From Alphaproteobacteria bacterium (GTDB lineage Bacteria; Pseudomonadota; Alphaproteobacteria; RF32; CAG-239), in NCBI GenBank assembly GCA_017635595.1, contig JAGBLF010000005.1, forward strand, positions 1 to 36,230: a stretch of DNA of 36,230 nucleotides, read 5' to 3'. The notes below the pieces were generated by a model, which did no database searches, had not been told where the DNA came from, and saw only the letters and a list, made by a program, of their open reading frames with translations. Position numbers and translations under genes: made by a program. Within the stretch, counting starts at the first letter, position 1. Every line of letters starts with the position of its first letter. Shown here in pieces: positions 26,530-35,141 of the stretch.

Positions 26530-27369
26530 CTAATTATGATATAATTCTTTGTTTATGCATTCTTTTTTTACAATTTTATTAGCATTTCCCTGCACTTTTT
26601 CAATGCGATAGGCTCGCTTGCATTCCCACGCGGTAACCGGATATTTTTTATTCCAAGCCTTTAAGATACCGTACATCGGCTCACCGATGGAATAACGCGG
26701 ATAGGCTTGACGCATATACAGGTATGTGCGGGCAATCAACCCTTTAACCTCATCGGCCGGTTCTGCTTTGTTTTTAGAAATTTTCAGCGAACAGCTGCCG
26801 AATGTATCGGCAATTTTTTTATCAAACTGTGTAAAATTAAAGTTGGCGCGTAAATAATTAACAGCTCCGATTGATGGATAAAGATTATACATATCGGTAT
26901 ACATATAACGAAATTCTTCATTTTCCTGCTCGGCACAACTGCGTCCCTTAAATTTTTTTCCTTTTGATGAAACGCAATTTTTATGCCCGTCGGACCATTC
27001 GGTAAAAGTTTTGCCGAAGTTTTGTGCCGGTACGATATGTTCCCACTCCATACGCGCGGCTTTACGTTGTAATTCTTCCGCCGATATATCATAAACCTTA
27101 AAATCGACATTTTTCAAATCGGGCAACTTAAAACCTGCAGGTTTATAAATTTGTTTTTGTGCCGAAAAACCGGCATTGCAATATAATGTTTTTCTATGAT
27201 CGTAATATATTTTTTCAAGCATTTCCTGCTTTACGGCATAAAATGACTGGCTGTGCCGATTGCCCGAACTGGACTGCTGCGGCGTATTGTCATTAAACCA
27301 CCAGCCTATTTCCGCGTAAGAAATATCTGCGTAAAAACAAACGGATAATATAAAAATCAAAAGTTTCAC
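26530..27369 (-). CDS. endA: Secreted endonuclease I
   Basis: Endonuclease I (EndA/Dns family) is a periplasmic or secreted Mg-dependent nuclease of the beta-beta-alpha-metal type. The 279-residue product has a signal peptide (MKLLIFILSVCFYADISYA), the catalytic RMEWEHIVPAQNFG with the active His, and the metal-binding TDMYNLYPSIGAVNYLRANFNF. Seven Cys in the mature protein fit a disulfide-bonded exported enzyme. It starts at GTG with GAGG upstream. The 60-nt space behind it is filled by the gyrA terminator, so it depends on readthrough or a promoter inside gyrA. Likely roles are DNA scavenging or blocking uptake. Confidence 0.94.
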   Translation of the reverse strand: MKLLIFILSVCFYADISYAEIGWWFNDNTPQQSSSGNRHSQSFYAVKQEMLEKIYYDHRKTLYCNAGFSAQKQIYKPAGFKLPDLKNVDFKVYDISAEELQRKAARMEWEHIVPAQNFGKTFTEWSDGHKNCVSSKGKKFKGRSCAEQENEEFRYMYTDMYNLYPSIGAVNYLRANFNFTQFDKKIADTFGSCSLKISKNKAEPADEVKGLIARTYLYMRQAYPRYSIGEPMYGILKAWNKKYPVTAWECKRAYRIEKVQGNANKIVKKECINKELYHN

Positions 27370-27385
27370 TTTATCATCCTCAATT

Positions 27386-27422
27386 AAAAAAAGGTCCTGC
27401 TTTACCGGCAGAACCTTTTTCT
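27386..27422 (-). terminator. Terminator of gyrA
   Basis: GGTCCTGC (27393-27400) pairs with GCAGAACC (27408-27415), one wobble, flanked by A7 and T5, so it works on the minus strand right after the gyrA stop and is nearly symmetric. Confidence 0.9.
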
Positions 27423-27429
27423 TTAACGA

Positions 27430-30240
27430 TTATTCTTCAACCGTATCGGTTTTCGGCTCAGAAACACCCTCGGAAGCTTCATCTTCCAAATTGATATCGC
27501 TATCTTCCAAAAGACCGTTCTCATCTTCCATCTCCTCAGCGGTACCTTCATCGGCATCTAACTTGGTCACGGAAACAACGTTTTCGTTATCGGCGGTACG
27601 GAACAAAATAACACCTTGCGTTTTACGGCCGGCAATACGGATATCATTAACCGGCATACGGATTAATTTACCGCCGTCGGTTACCATCATAATATCTTTA
27701 TCATCGGTAATCGGGAACGAGCTGACAACTTCCTTATTACGCGGCGACATTTCCATATTGGCTATACCGGAACCGCCACGACCCGTAATACGATATTCGT
27801 ATGAAGACGAACGCTTGCCGAAACCTGTAACGGTCACGGTTAAAATAAATTCTTCCATTTTTTGCATTTCTTCAAACTGCTCTAATGAAAGCAAATTCAA
27901 CAACCCTGTCTGATCGGCCGAAATGCAGGCATTACCGTCACCCTCGGCTTCCATACGCTTAATGGCACCCGAAACTTTTAAGTATTCATCTCTCTGTTCA
28001 GCCGTTGCCAAAATGTGCTTCAGCATAGTCATGGAAATTACTTCATCACCTTTAGCGAGTTTAATGCCGCGAACACCGGTCGAATTACGCCCGACAAATA
28101 CACGAACATCGGTTACCGGAAAACGAATACATTTACCTTGACGGGTTGCCAACATAATATCATTGTTTTCATCGCACAACGCAACGTTAATCAACTTATC
28201 GCCTTCATCCAACTTCATGGCAATTTTACCATTGGATTGAACATTGACGAAGTCCATTAAGCTGTTACGGCGGATATTACCGGAGGCTGTTGCGAATGCT
28301 ATCGACAAACCGGCGCATTCTTCCTGATTTTCAGGCAATTTCATAATGGCGGTAATATTTTCGCCGTTTTCCAAAGGAAGTAAATTAATAAACGGCTTAC
28401 CCTTTGAAGTCGGCGAACCAAGTGGCAATTTATAAACTTTCATCTTATAAACGATACCGCGGCTTGAGAAGAACAGAACCGGCGTGTGTGTACTGGCCAC
28501 AAACAAACGGGTTACAAAATCTTCATCTTTGGTTGCCATACCGGACTTACCTTTACCGCCGCGTTTTTGAGCTTTATAAGCACTCAGCGGAACGCGTTTG
28601 ATATAACCTTCTTCAGTAACGGTTACAACCATTTCTTCACGTTGAATAAGCGACTCTATATCCTGATTAAAATCAATATCTTCGATTTTGGTCATACGCG
28701 GTGTGGCATACTCATCTTTAACGGCTACGAGTTCGTCACGCATAATACCGTAAAGTTTTTCGCGGCTGGAAAGAATAGATAAATATTCTTTAATATCATC
28801 ACCCAACGAAACCAATTCATCATGAATTTTATCACGTTCCAAACCTGTTAAACGTTGCAATTTCAAATCCAAAATGGCTTTAGCCTGATCATCGGAAAGC
28901 TGATATTTACCATCGACAACCTTGTGATCCGGCTCATCAATCAAATCTACCCACGAGGCAATCGTGCCGGCCGGCCACGGATTAGCTGTTAATCTGTCAC
29001 GCGCATCTTGCGGTGTCGGTGCGGTTTTAATCAATTCGATAACCGGATCCAAATTCTCGACTGCAATCGCCAAACCGACCAAAACATGTGCTCTGTCCCG
29101 GGCTTTATTCAAGCGATAAATCGTGCGACGGCGGATAACATCTTCTCTGAACTCGATAAAGGTTGAAATGATGTCTTTTAAATTCATCATCATCGGACGA
29201 CCGCCGTTAATCGCTAACATATTCATACCGAAACTGGTTTGCAATTCGGTATATTTATAAAGTTGGTTTAAAATAACATCAGCTTGAAAGTCGCGTTTAA
29301 TTTCGATAACAATACGAACACCCTGACGATCGGATTCATCACGAATATCTGAAATACCTTCAACGCGCTTATCTTTAACGAGTTCGGCAATATGAGCTAC
29401 CAGATTGGCTTTATTTACCTGATACGGCACTTCATGAACAATGATAGCTTCTTTATCTTTTCTTATTTCTTCAATAGAACATTTAGCTCGCATCATAACC
29501 GAACCGCGGCCGGTTAAATAGGCTTGACGGGCACCGCCGTACCCCAAAATCAGGCCGCCGGTCGGAAAATCCGGTCCCGGAACAATGCTGATTAATTCTT
29601 CAATGCTGATTTCCGGATTATCGATATAAGCACAGCAGGCATCAACGACTTCGCCTAAGTTATGCGGCGGAATATTGGTCGCCATACCGACGGCAATACC
29701 GTTACCGCCGTTTACCAGTAAGTTAGGAAAACGTGCCGGCAAAACAGTCGGTTCTTGCAGCGATTCGTCGTAGTTGGGCATAAAGTCGACCGTATCTTCA
29801 TCCAAATTTTCGGTCAAACAGGTTGAAACTTTAGCTAATCTTGCTTCGGTATAACGCATCGCAGCAGCGCCGTCACCATCCATAGAACCGAAGTTACCTT
29901 GTCCGTCAACCAATGTCACACGCATGGAAAACGGCTGAGCCATACGAACCATGGCTTCATAAATCGAACTGTCGCCGTGCGGGTGATATTTACCCATAAC
30001 ATCACCGACGATACGCGCCGATTTTTTGTATGGTTTGGAAGAATCGTAGCCGTTTTCGTACATACCGTAAATAATACGGCGATGTACCGGTTTCATACCG
30101 TCACGGGCGTCCGGAAGCGCACGGGCAACGATAACGCTCATGGCGTAATCCAAGTAGCTGCGGCGCATTTCTTCCGAAATCATGGTCGGGGCAATATTAT
30201 CTGTTTTTACAACATTGGTTGCTTCAATTTCTTCAGTCAC
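27430..30240 (-). CDS. gyrA: DNA gyrase subunit A
   Basis: GyrA with GyrB introduces negative supercoils; it holds the cleavage tyrosine. The 936-residue protein has the winged-helix/tower region with [20 protein letters not shown], catalytic Tyr130 in GAAAMRYTE, a long coiled coil, and the six-blade C-terminal wrapping domain including the GyrA box ([12 protein letters not shown]) and repeats such as GNIRRNSL and GRKTQGV. A strongly acidic tail ends the chain. At the quinolone positions the Ser (Ser91, E. coli 83) is kept, but E. coli Asp87 is Glu95. The start is GTG with AGAGG upstream. It is single and ends at a terminator. Confidence 0.99.
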   Translation of the reverse strand: MTEEIEATNVVKTDNIAPTMISEEMRRSYLDYAMSVIVARALPDARDGMKPVHRRIIYGMYENGYDSSKPYKKSARIVGDVMGKYHPHGDSSIYEAMVRMAQPFSMRVTLVDGQGNFGSMDGDGAAAMRYTEARLAKVSTCLTENLDEDTVDFMPNYDESLQEPTVLPARFPNLLVNGGNGIAVGMATNIPPHNLGEVVDACCAYIDNPEISIEELISIVPGPDFPTGGLILGYGGARQAYLTGRGSVMMRAKCSIEEIRKDKEAIIVHEVPYQVNKANLVAHIAELVKDKRVEGISDIRDESDRQGVRIVIEIKRDFQADVILNQLYKYTELQTSFGMNMLAINGGRPMMMNLKDIISTFIEFREDVIRRRTIYRLNKARDRAHVLVGLAIAVENLDPVIELIKTAPTPQDARDRLTANPWPAGTIASWVDLIDEPDHKVVDGKYQLSDDQAKAILDLKLQRLTGLERDKIHDELVSLGDDIKEYLSILSSREKLYGIMRDELVAVKDEYATPRMTKIEDIDFNQDIESLIQREEMVVTVTEEGYIKRVPLSAYKAQKRGGKGKSGMATKDEDFVTRLFVASTHTPVLFFSSRGIVYKMKVYKLPLGSPTSKGKPFINLLPLENGENITAIMKLPENQEECAGLSIAFATASGNIRRNSLMDFVNVQSNGKIAMKLDEGDKLINVALCDENNDIMLATRQGKCIRFPVTDVRVFVGRNSTGVRGIKLAKGDEVISMTMLKHILATAEQRDEYLKVSGAIKRMEAEGDGNACISADQTGLLNLLSLEQFEEMQKMEEFILTVTVTGFGKRSSSYEYRITGRGGSGIANMEMSPRNKEVVSSFPITDDKDIMMVTDGGKLIRMPVNDIRIAGRKTQGVILFRTADNENVVSVTKLDADEGTAEEMEDENGLLEDSDINLEDEASEGVSEPKTDTVEE

Positions 30241-30352
30241 TTTATACCTCTTAATACATTAAAATAAAACTGATTCAATATAGCAAAAGCCCCTACCAAT
30301 AAAAAGCATTTTTTCGGTTTTATCCACCTGTAAAAGAAGTATAAAAATTCTA

Positions 30353-30556
30353 TTATTTCATAATTTTCGCCGTTTGCTCGGACAACTCGTCAACACCATC
30401 GTTAATTTGTGAAAACATGCTTTCAACCCGTTGATTTAATAATGCGATATTTTGCTTAAATTTTTGCGATGTTTCCGCCGTTGTTATTTCCTGTATAATG
30501 CAAAATACAATAACGGCTGCACAGGCATACAAACCCCATTTAATGATTGAAAACAT
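30353..30556 (-). CDS. 67-residue membrane-anchored coiled-coil protein
   Basis: The protein begins MFSIIKWGLYACAAVIVFCI, one membrane helix, followed by about 45 polar residues (QKFKQNIALLNQRVESMFSQ) with heptad-like spacing, predicted to form a coiled coil. AAAGGAG lies before the ATG, so it is very likely translated. No clear terminator follows within the 112-nt space before gyrA. I do not recognise a family. It lies between gyrA and the divergent small-ORF unit. Function unknown. Confidence 0.75.
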   Translation of the reverse strand: MFSIIKWGLYACAAVIVFCIIQEITTAETSQKFKQNIALLNQRVESMFSQINDGVDELSEQTAKIMK

Positions 30557-30612
30557 TGAATTTCTCCTTTCGAAATTTAAATATCGGCCGAATTTATCTT
30601 TTCAATCTGTCC

Positions 30613-30641
30613 TTGACACAGATAAATAGTTTGATTATACT
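30613..30641 (+). promoter_or_regulatory. Near-consensus promoter of the 47-residue ORF
   Basis: TTGACA (30613-30618), a 17-nt spacer and TATACT (30636-30641). The start falls near 30648, giving a leader of about 160 nt. Confidence 0.85.
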
Positions 30642-30647
30642 GCGCGC

Positions 30648-30808
30648 TATGTTTTGATATATTTTACATAACCGTTATGTGAAGTGATGTTTAATCCCTC
30701 TTGCCGGCCCCGATAATGTCGGTTGCCGTGTAATTTGCGTTAATCTCCCTTATTATTAAATCTTATGCTTTAAGCGTGCCTAAAAAAGCACTAAATTTCT
30801 AATCTTTA
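30648..30808 (+). promoter_or_regulatory. Long structured leader with operator-like palindrome
   Basis: The leader contains a palindrome ACATAAC-C-GTTATGT (30666-30680), which as DNA could be an operator about 20 nt past the start. It also has a GC-rich hairpin at 30705-30728 (CGGC/GCCG outside, CCGA/TCGG inside, loop TAATG) and two tiny frames that touch at TAATG (MFNPSCRPR, then MSVAV). No SD precedes the main ATG. It could be a riboregulator, a leader-peptide attenuator, or a separate small RNA. I match it to no known riboswitch. Confidence 0.5.
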
Positions 30809-30952
30809 ATGCTGTATCTGATGGAAACTTATGACAACAACTACGGTGGCGCAGGTTTTCCTTATGAAGAGGATGAGCTTGCCGCAGCACTGGCACCAGA
30901 TAACGAATCTGATACACATGCAGATCCGCACTGTATGCCTTATGCTGATTGA
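30809..30952 (+). CDS. 47-residue acidic peptide (small ORF)
   Basis: The frame begins MLYLMETYDNNYGGAGFPYE, has an Ala-rich middle (ELAAALAPDNE) and ends with His, Cys and Asp (HADPHCMPYAD). It is strongly acidic and has no signal peptide or membrane helix. Its existence is supported by a strong promoter, a terminator 23 nt past the stop, and mixed codon use (GAG, CTG, GGT, GCA). Against it: no SD. A second in-frame ATG at codon 5 is an alternative start. The family is unknown. Confidence 0.55.
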   Translation: MLYLMETYDNNYGGAGFPYEEDELAAALAPDNESDTHADPHCMPYAD

Positions 30953-30975
30953 TATTTCAGAACTTTTATGCATGC

Positions 30976-31012
30976 AAAAACGCCGCTGACATTCCGGTCA
31001 ACGGCGTTTTTT
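30976..31012. terminator. Bidirectional terminator between the small ORF and thrS
   Basis: AAAAACGCCG...CGGCGTTTTTT with inner TGAC/GTCA pairing. Six T follow on the plus strand and five A precede, so it serves both the small ORF and minus-strand thrS. Confidence 0.92.
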
Positions 31013-31028
31013 ATACTTTAATCCGATA

Positions 31029-32960
31029 TTATTCGAATCTATGTGGCATTTCTGCTTCTTTTTTCATTAATGCGATAAAGTCGTCAAGCGGCATAACTTC
31101 TTGTTTTTCACTGCCCAAACGACGTACAGTAACTGTACGATTATCTCTTTCTTTGGCTCCGACAACCACAATTACCGGTATTTTAGCAAGTGAGTGTTCA
31201 CGTACTTTATAATTAATTTTTTCATTACGCAAATCGGTTTGAGCCGTTAAGCCGGCGCGTTTCATTGCCTCGGCAACCTCGGTTGCATAGCCGTCAAATT
31301 CGCTGACAATCGGTGCAACAACGGCTTGCAGCGGAGACAGCCACAACGGCAATTTACCGGCATGCTGTTCGATTAAAATACCCAAGAAACGTTCAATTGA
31401 GCCGAACAGAGCGCGGTGTAGCATTACCGGACGATGTTTTTCCCCATCTTCGCCGATATATGAAATATCAAAACGTTCCGGTAAGTTCATATCTACCTGA
31501 ATTGTACCGCACTGCCATTCACGCCCTATTGCATCTTTCAAAATAAATTCGAGTTTCGGCCCATAGAATGCACCCTCACCCGGATTAATTTCGTAGGCAT
31601 AGCCGTGCTTTTCCAAAGCATGCGCCAATGAGCTTTCGCACAAATCCCAAATTTCATCGCTGCCGATACGATAAATGCTGTCCGGACGAGTCGACAGATA
31701 AATCTTGATATTATCAAAACCGAAGTCTTTATAAATATCAAAAATCAGCTTCATCGTATTGATACATTCTTCTTCCATTTGCTCCGGTGTGCAGAAAATG
31801 TGCGCATCGTCTTGCGTAAATTCGCGTACGCGCATCAAGCCCATCAATGAGCCGGAAGCTTCATAGCGATTAACCTTACCGAATTCGGCCATTCTGAGCG
31901 GTAAATCGCGATAAGATTTAATACCTTGTTTATAAACGAGCAAACAACCCGGACAGTTCATCGGCTTAACGCAGAACATACTGCCGTCTTCCATTTGTCC
32001 GGAGTAATTATGCGCCCCGTACTTATCCCAGTGTCCGGAAGTTTCCCACAAAACGCGGTTCATAACGCGCGGAGTTTCGATTTCAAAATAGCCGTTATGT
32101 TCCTGACGGTTGCGCATATATTCGATCAATTTACGATAAATTCTGAAACCTTTATCATGCCAAAAAACCGCACCCGGTGCATAATCCGGTTCAAAATGGA
32201 ACAAATCCATTTCCTTGCCGATTTTACGGTGGTCACGTTTGGCGGCTTCTTCAAGCATTGTCAGATAAGCATCCAAATCTTTTTTGTTAGCCCAAGCGGT
32301 AGCATACAAACGTTGCAACATTTCATTATTAGAATCACCGCGCCAATAAGCACCGGCCACTTTGGTAATTTTGAAGGCATCACCGACTTTAGATGTGGAC
32401 GGAACGTGCGGACCGCGGCACAAATCGGTATAATTGCCCTGACGATACAACGTAATCGTTTCATCTTCAGGCAAATCTTCGATGATTTGAACTTTGTAAT
32501 GTTCACCTTTGTTTTTAAAGAATGCTATTGCTTCGTTACGCGGCATAACGATTCGCTCTATTTTTTCGTCACGTTTAACAATCTCATGCATTTTTTCTTC
32601 GATTTTAACGAAGTCATCCGTCGTAAACGGTTCTTTGCGTGCAAAATCATAATAAAATCCGTTTTCGATGGCCGGACCTATGGTCACTAGTGTATCTGGC
32701 CACAATTCCTGTACGGCTTCGGCCATAATGTGGGAGCATGAATGTCTTAAGATGTGTAAACCGTCCTTATCTTTGGCGGTGATAATAGTGAGTGTAGAAT
32801 CGGTGGTAATCGGGGCGGTTAAATCTTGTAATTTATCATTAACGGAAACGGCTAATGCGGCCTTTCCCAAGCTTAAGCTGATTTTATTGGCGATTTCCAA
32901 TCCGGAAACGCCCTCTTTTTCCTCTAAAATACTGCCATCCGGCAATTTAATTTTTATCAT
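31029..32960 (-). CDS. thrS: Threonyl-tRNA synthetase
   Basis: ThrS charges tRNA-Thr in the cytoplasm and edits mischarged Ser. The 643-residue protein has the TGS domain (residues 1-60, KLPDGSILEEKEG), the editing domain with HSCSHIMAEA and its distal Cys-Arg (YTDLCRGPHV), the class II core with MNCPGCLLVYK (zinc Cys) and LMGLMRVREFTQDDAHIF, motif 3 near HRALFGSIERFLGIL, and the anticodon-binding domain. All domains are intact. AAAGG lies before the ATG. It is 35 nt downstream of the glycosyltransferase and ends at a shared terminator. Confidence 0.99.
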   Translation of the reverse strand: MIKIKLPDGSILEEKEGVSGLEIANKISLSLGKAALAVSVNDKLQDLTAPITTDSTLTIITAKDKDGLHILRHSCSHIMAEAVQELWPDTLVTIGPAIENGFYYDFARKEPFTTDDFVKIEEKMHEIVKRDEKIERIVMPRNEAIAFFKNKGEHYKVQIIEDLPEDETITLYRQGNYTDLCRGPHVPSTSKVGDAFKITKVAGAYWRGDSNNEMLQRLYATAWANKKDLDAYLTMLEEAAKRDHRKIGKEMDLFHFEPDYAPGAVFWHDKGFRIYRKLIEYMRNRQEHNGYFEIETPRVMNRVLWETSGHWDKYGAHNYSGQMEDGSMFCVKPMNCPGCLLVYKQGIKSYRDLPLRMAEFGKVNRYEASGSLMGLMRVREFTQDDAHIFCTPEQMEEECINTMKLIFDIYKDFGFDNIKIYLSTRPDSIYRIGSDEIWDLCESSLAHALEKHGYAYEINPGEGAFYGPKLEFILKDAIGREWQCGTIQVDMNLPERFDISYIGEDGEKHRPVMLHRALFGSIERFLGILIEQHAGKLPLWLSPLQAVVAPIVSEFDGYATEVAEAMKRAGLTAQTDLRNEKINYKVREHSLAKIPVIVVVGAKERDNRTVTVRRLGSEKQEVMPLDDFIALMKKEAEMPHRFE

Positions 32961-32995
32961 AGTTTTCTACCTTTTCACTATTAAAATTCACTATT

Positions 32996-34153
32996 TTATT
33001 TGTTTACTTCATTATAAACAGCAATTGTTTTATCACACATAATTTGTTTTGTAAAATGTTCTTTTACATTTTTTACAGCAGCTGCACCGATTCTTTCTCT
33101 TTCGGCACTGGAAAGATGCAGTGCCCACTGAATAGCTTTGGCCAATTCATCCGGATTACCGCTTTCAAACAATCTACCGGTAACACCGTCAACAACGGTT
33201 TCTTTCGAGCCGCCGATATTAGAGGCGACAACAATACGCCCCATGGCCTGACCTTCAATGGCAATACGCCCGAAAGCCTCCGGTTCGATAGATGTTGATA
33301 ACACCACATCGGAGACCATCATCGCCGCCGGAATATCACTCTCATGACGAATAAACAAAAAGCGATCGGTCATACCGTATTTTTCAATCATATTATGCAA
33401 CTCATCGGTATATTTGATACGCCCCTGATCATCGCCGATTAAAACGCAGAAAAAATCTTCCGTTTTAATTTTGTTAAGGGCTTCGATTAACAGCTTTTGA
33501 CCTTTCCAGTTGGTTAAACGTCCGATCAGCGTTATAATCGGTTTATCTTCCGGAATACCATGATTTTCCAAAAATTTAATCATACGCTCGGCCGTTGTGG
33601 TCTCAATATTAAAGTTTTCCATATTGACACAGCGGGCAATCAAACGGATTTTGCTTTCATCCGTCCCGTAATTTTTGATAATATGTTCTTTAATGTGATT
33701 TGAAATGGCTATCACACGCTCGCCATAGGTCATCACTTTATTGTAGAATTTCTTAATACCCCACGGGCCTAAGCCGTAAGTTCCGTGATAGGTTGTCACA
33801 AAATGCACACCGCAACGTTTAGCCGCCCAATACGCACTCCAAGCCGGCGCGCGTGAACGCGCATGCACAACGGTAATACCGTATTGTTTGATAATTTTAG
33901 CCAATTTAAGTGAATTGATGTACATTTTAAAAATGTTTTTGGTTTTAAGCGGTAAGGTAAAATGCTTCACTTTAATTCGTTCCAAATTATATTCCATCCG
34001 CCCGCCGGCTGAAGCGACATAGTTTTCAATTCCTTTTTCCTGCAAAGCCGAAGCAATCTCGGTTGTCCCGAGTTCGACACCGCCTTGATTAAGTTCCGGC
34101 AAAACCTGCAAAACAACTAATTTTTTTGCCTTATTTTCAGATACTTCCGTCAT
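32996..34153 (-). CDS. Family 4 glycosyltransferase (GT-B)
   Basis: The 385-residue protein begins MTEVSENKAKKLVVLQVLPE and continues NQGGVELGTTEIASAL, the acceptor-side glycine motif of family 4 enzymes. Further on come VVHARSRAPAW, ITLIGRLTNWKGQKLLIEAL and the donor signature EPEAFGRIAIEGQAMG with its two Glu. It has no membrane helix and probably acts at the inner membrane face on LPS core or another surface glycan. I chose the ATG at 34153, which has GAGG just upstream, over a TTG eight codons earlier. It lies upstream of thrS on the same strand, an unusual pairing. Confidence 0.93.
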   Translation of the reverse strand: MTEVSENKAKKLVVLQVLPELNQGGVELGTTEIASALQEKGIENYVASAGGRMEYNLERIKVKHFTLPLKTKNIFKMYINSLKLAKIIKQYGITVVHARSRAPAWSAYWAAKRCGVHFVTTYHGTYGLGPWGIKKFYNKVMTYGERVIAISNHIKEHIIKNYGTDESKIRLIARCVNMENFNIETTTAERMIKFLENHGIPEDKPIITLIGRLTNWKGQKLLIEALNKIKTEDFFCVLIGDDQGRIKYTDELHNMIEKYGMTDRFLFIRHESDIPAAMMVSDVVLSTSIEPEAFGRIAIEGQAMGRIVVASNIGGSKETVVDGVTGRLFESGNPDELAKAIQWALHLSSAERERIGAAAVKNVKEHFTKQIMCDKTIAVYNEVNK

Positions 34154-34193
34154 CTTTTCCTCAAAATAAACAATCAAACAGCCGTATATTACA

Positions 34194-34382
34194 TCAGTTA
34201 CAATGAATTTTCAAAAATTTCCGTCTGTTTATGCACATTTCATTCAAGTTTAAGGTTTCGTAATTCTCGGGTAAATCAAGAGTTTTGTTGTACCGACTTA
34301 TGCATTCCGTTGCATACCCGAAACCATAGTTATTGTCGGGACTGCCCCAGAAGTTTGTGGTATACTGCGGGCAATTATCCAT
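34194..34382 (-). CDS. 62-residue hypothetical protein
   Basis: The frame reads MDNCPQYTTNFWGSPDNNYG and continues FGYATECISRYN. Three Cys and many aromatic and Asn residues give a non-random composition. NNYGFGYAT and a following DLP loosely recall the NFGCAT...DL block of CpaD-type pilus lipoproteins, but there is no signal sequence here, so it may be a remnant. No good SD is seen. It lies 40 nt before the glycosyltransferase start, on the same strand. A tentative gene call. Confidence 0.45.
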   Translation of the reverse strand: MDNCPQYTTNFWGSPDNNYGFGYATECISRYNKTLDLPENYETLNLNEMCINRRKFLKIHCN

Positions 34383-34422
34383 AACTTAAAGTGTATATTT
34401 TTAATATTTTTCAATTTTAATA

Positions 34423-34450
34423 TTGACTTTTGTTCAAAAAGTGTTACATT
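34423..34450 (+). promoter_or_regulatory. Candidate promoter of a structured RNA
   Basis: TTGACT (34423-34428), a 16-nt spacer and TACATT (34445-34450). The start would be near 34457, just ahead of the folded segment. Confidence 0.55.
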
Positions 34451-34456
34451 TAAATT

Positions 34457-34574
34457 ACCTTAAGGTGCTTTTCGGCAATAGTAGCGAAAGTGTGGTATTA
34501 ACACCTATTGCTGGTATATTGGTTTTAGCCAAAAAACAGCGAAAAGCAAGAGCCCTCATTGAGGGCTCTTTCCG
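34457..34574 (+). ncRNA. Candidate structured small RNA (three-way junction)
   Basis: No protein frame covers this segment, but it folds almost completely. P1: GCTTTTCG (34467-34474) with CGAAAAGC (34540-34547), 8 perfect pairs. P2: GCAATAG (34475-34481) with CTATTGC (34505-34511), 7 pairs, extended past an 8-nt bulge by GTGT/ACAC with a 7-nt loop. P3: TTGG/CCAA (34519-34532) with loop TTTTAG. A 10-bp terminator hairpin follows. It matches no RNA class I know (not tRNA, tmRNA, SRP RNA, 6S or hammerhead). The strand is inferred from the promoter; the fold would also form on the other strand as a 3' UTR. Confidence 0.6.
34548..34570. terminator. 10-bp terminator hairpin
   Basis: AAGAGCCCTC pairs perfectly with GAGGGCTCTT around ATT. 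On the plus strand only TTT follows; on the minus strand TTGCTTTT follows, just after the stop of the nuclease-like ORF. It probably ends that gene and the candidate RNA. Confidence 0.8.
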
Positions 34575-34577
34575 TTA

Positions 34578-35060
34578 TTATCTGGATAAATAATACATTG
34601 ATGAAATAATATTTTCTCCGTCTTTAGGTGTTGTAATGAGTCTGATTTCCCCATTCAGCTGTCGAATTGCGTAAACACTCTGACCGCGCGGGCTAATTTC
34701 TACAGGTTGGTTATTCTTAAGATACTTCGGTATCCTTACGACTTCATTTCGAGGCATATTATGCTTATAAATTATCTTATCTAAACCATAATTACGCAAA
34801 GTTCCTGTAGCTCTTCTTAAATCATTTCCATAAACAACCACATTGCCATTTGCATCCGGTATAGCTTCACCGCGTTGAAGAATCACCGGTTCGCCGGTGT
34901 GATTTTTCATTCGGGCAATAACATCGCGGCCGTTACCTTGAAACGGATCTGCAGTTAATTTATCGTATGCTTTTCCGATTTTATAACCGTTATAGGCCAT
35001 ATTTGCCTGATTATAGCCGGCATTAGCAAGCGCTCCGCCGGTTAAAGCACCGATTACCAT
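34578..35060 (-). CDS. Orphan nuclease-like C-terminal module
   Basis: The 160-residue product starts with a Gly/Ala-rich stretch (MVIGALTGGALANAGYNQAN), then a domain with YGLDKIIYKHNMPRNEVVRI, the block NGEIRLITTP, and ends SSMYYLSR. The pattern (KIIYKH, later Arg, terminal SxxY) resembles phage-Barnase-EndoU-ColicinE5/D-RelE-like (PBECR) nuclease domains found at the ends of phage and polymorphic-toxin proteins; this is by eye and tentative. An in-frame TAG lies one codon before the ATG and no SD is visible, so this looks like a C-terminal module cut from a larger protein. Its first residues match a stretch of the upstream gene. Confidence 0.55.
   Translation of the reverse strand: MVIGALTGGALANAGYNQANMAYNGYKIGKAYDKLTADPFQGNGRDVIARMKNHTGEPVILQRGEAIPDANGNVVVYGNDLRRATGTLRNYGLDKIIYKHNMPRNEVVRIPKYLKNNQPVEISPRGQSVYAIRQLNGEIRLITTPKDGENIISSMYYLSR
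35032..35050. repeat. 19-bp direct repeat, copy 1
   Basis: GCTCCGCCGGTTAAAGCAC is identical at 35032-35050 and 35772-35790. In both places it encodes ALTGGA at the junction before a C-terminal domain, as expected if the modules exchanged or duplicated by recombination at this point. Confidence 0.8.
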
Positions 35061-35141
35061 TTGCTAAAATCGGCAGAACAGTCAGATATCGCTTAGAAGA
35101 CATACGGGCATTTATATCCGGCAATCGGCAAGGTTCATAGA

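Noticed and set aside
30648..30952. Possible tmRNA (alphaproteobacterial two-piece type) because of an Ala-rich ORF after a structured RNA
   Set aside because: No CCA-ended acceptor half, no T-loop GTTCGAATC-like sequence and no GGGG start are present.
34457..34574. Retron msr-msd, hammerhead ribozyme, SRP RNA or tracrRNA
   Set aside because: There is no reverse transcriptase or cas gene nearby, the CTGATGA/GAAA hammerhead core is absent at the junction, and the SRP GGAA/AGCAG domain is missing.
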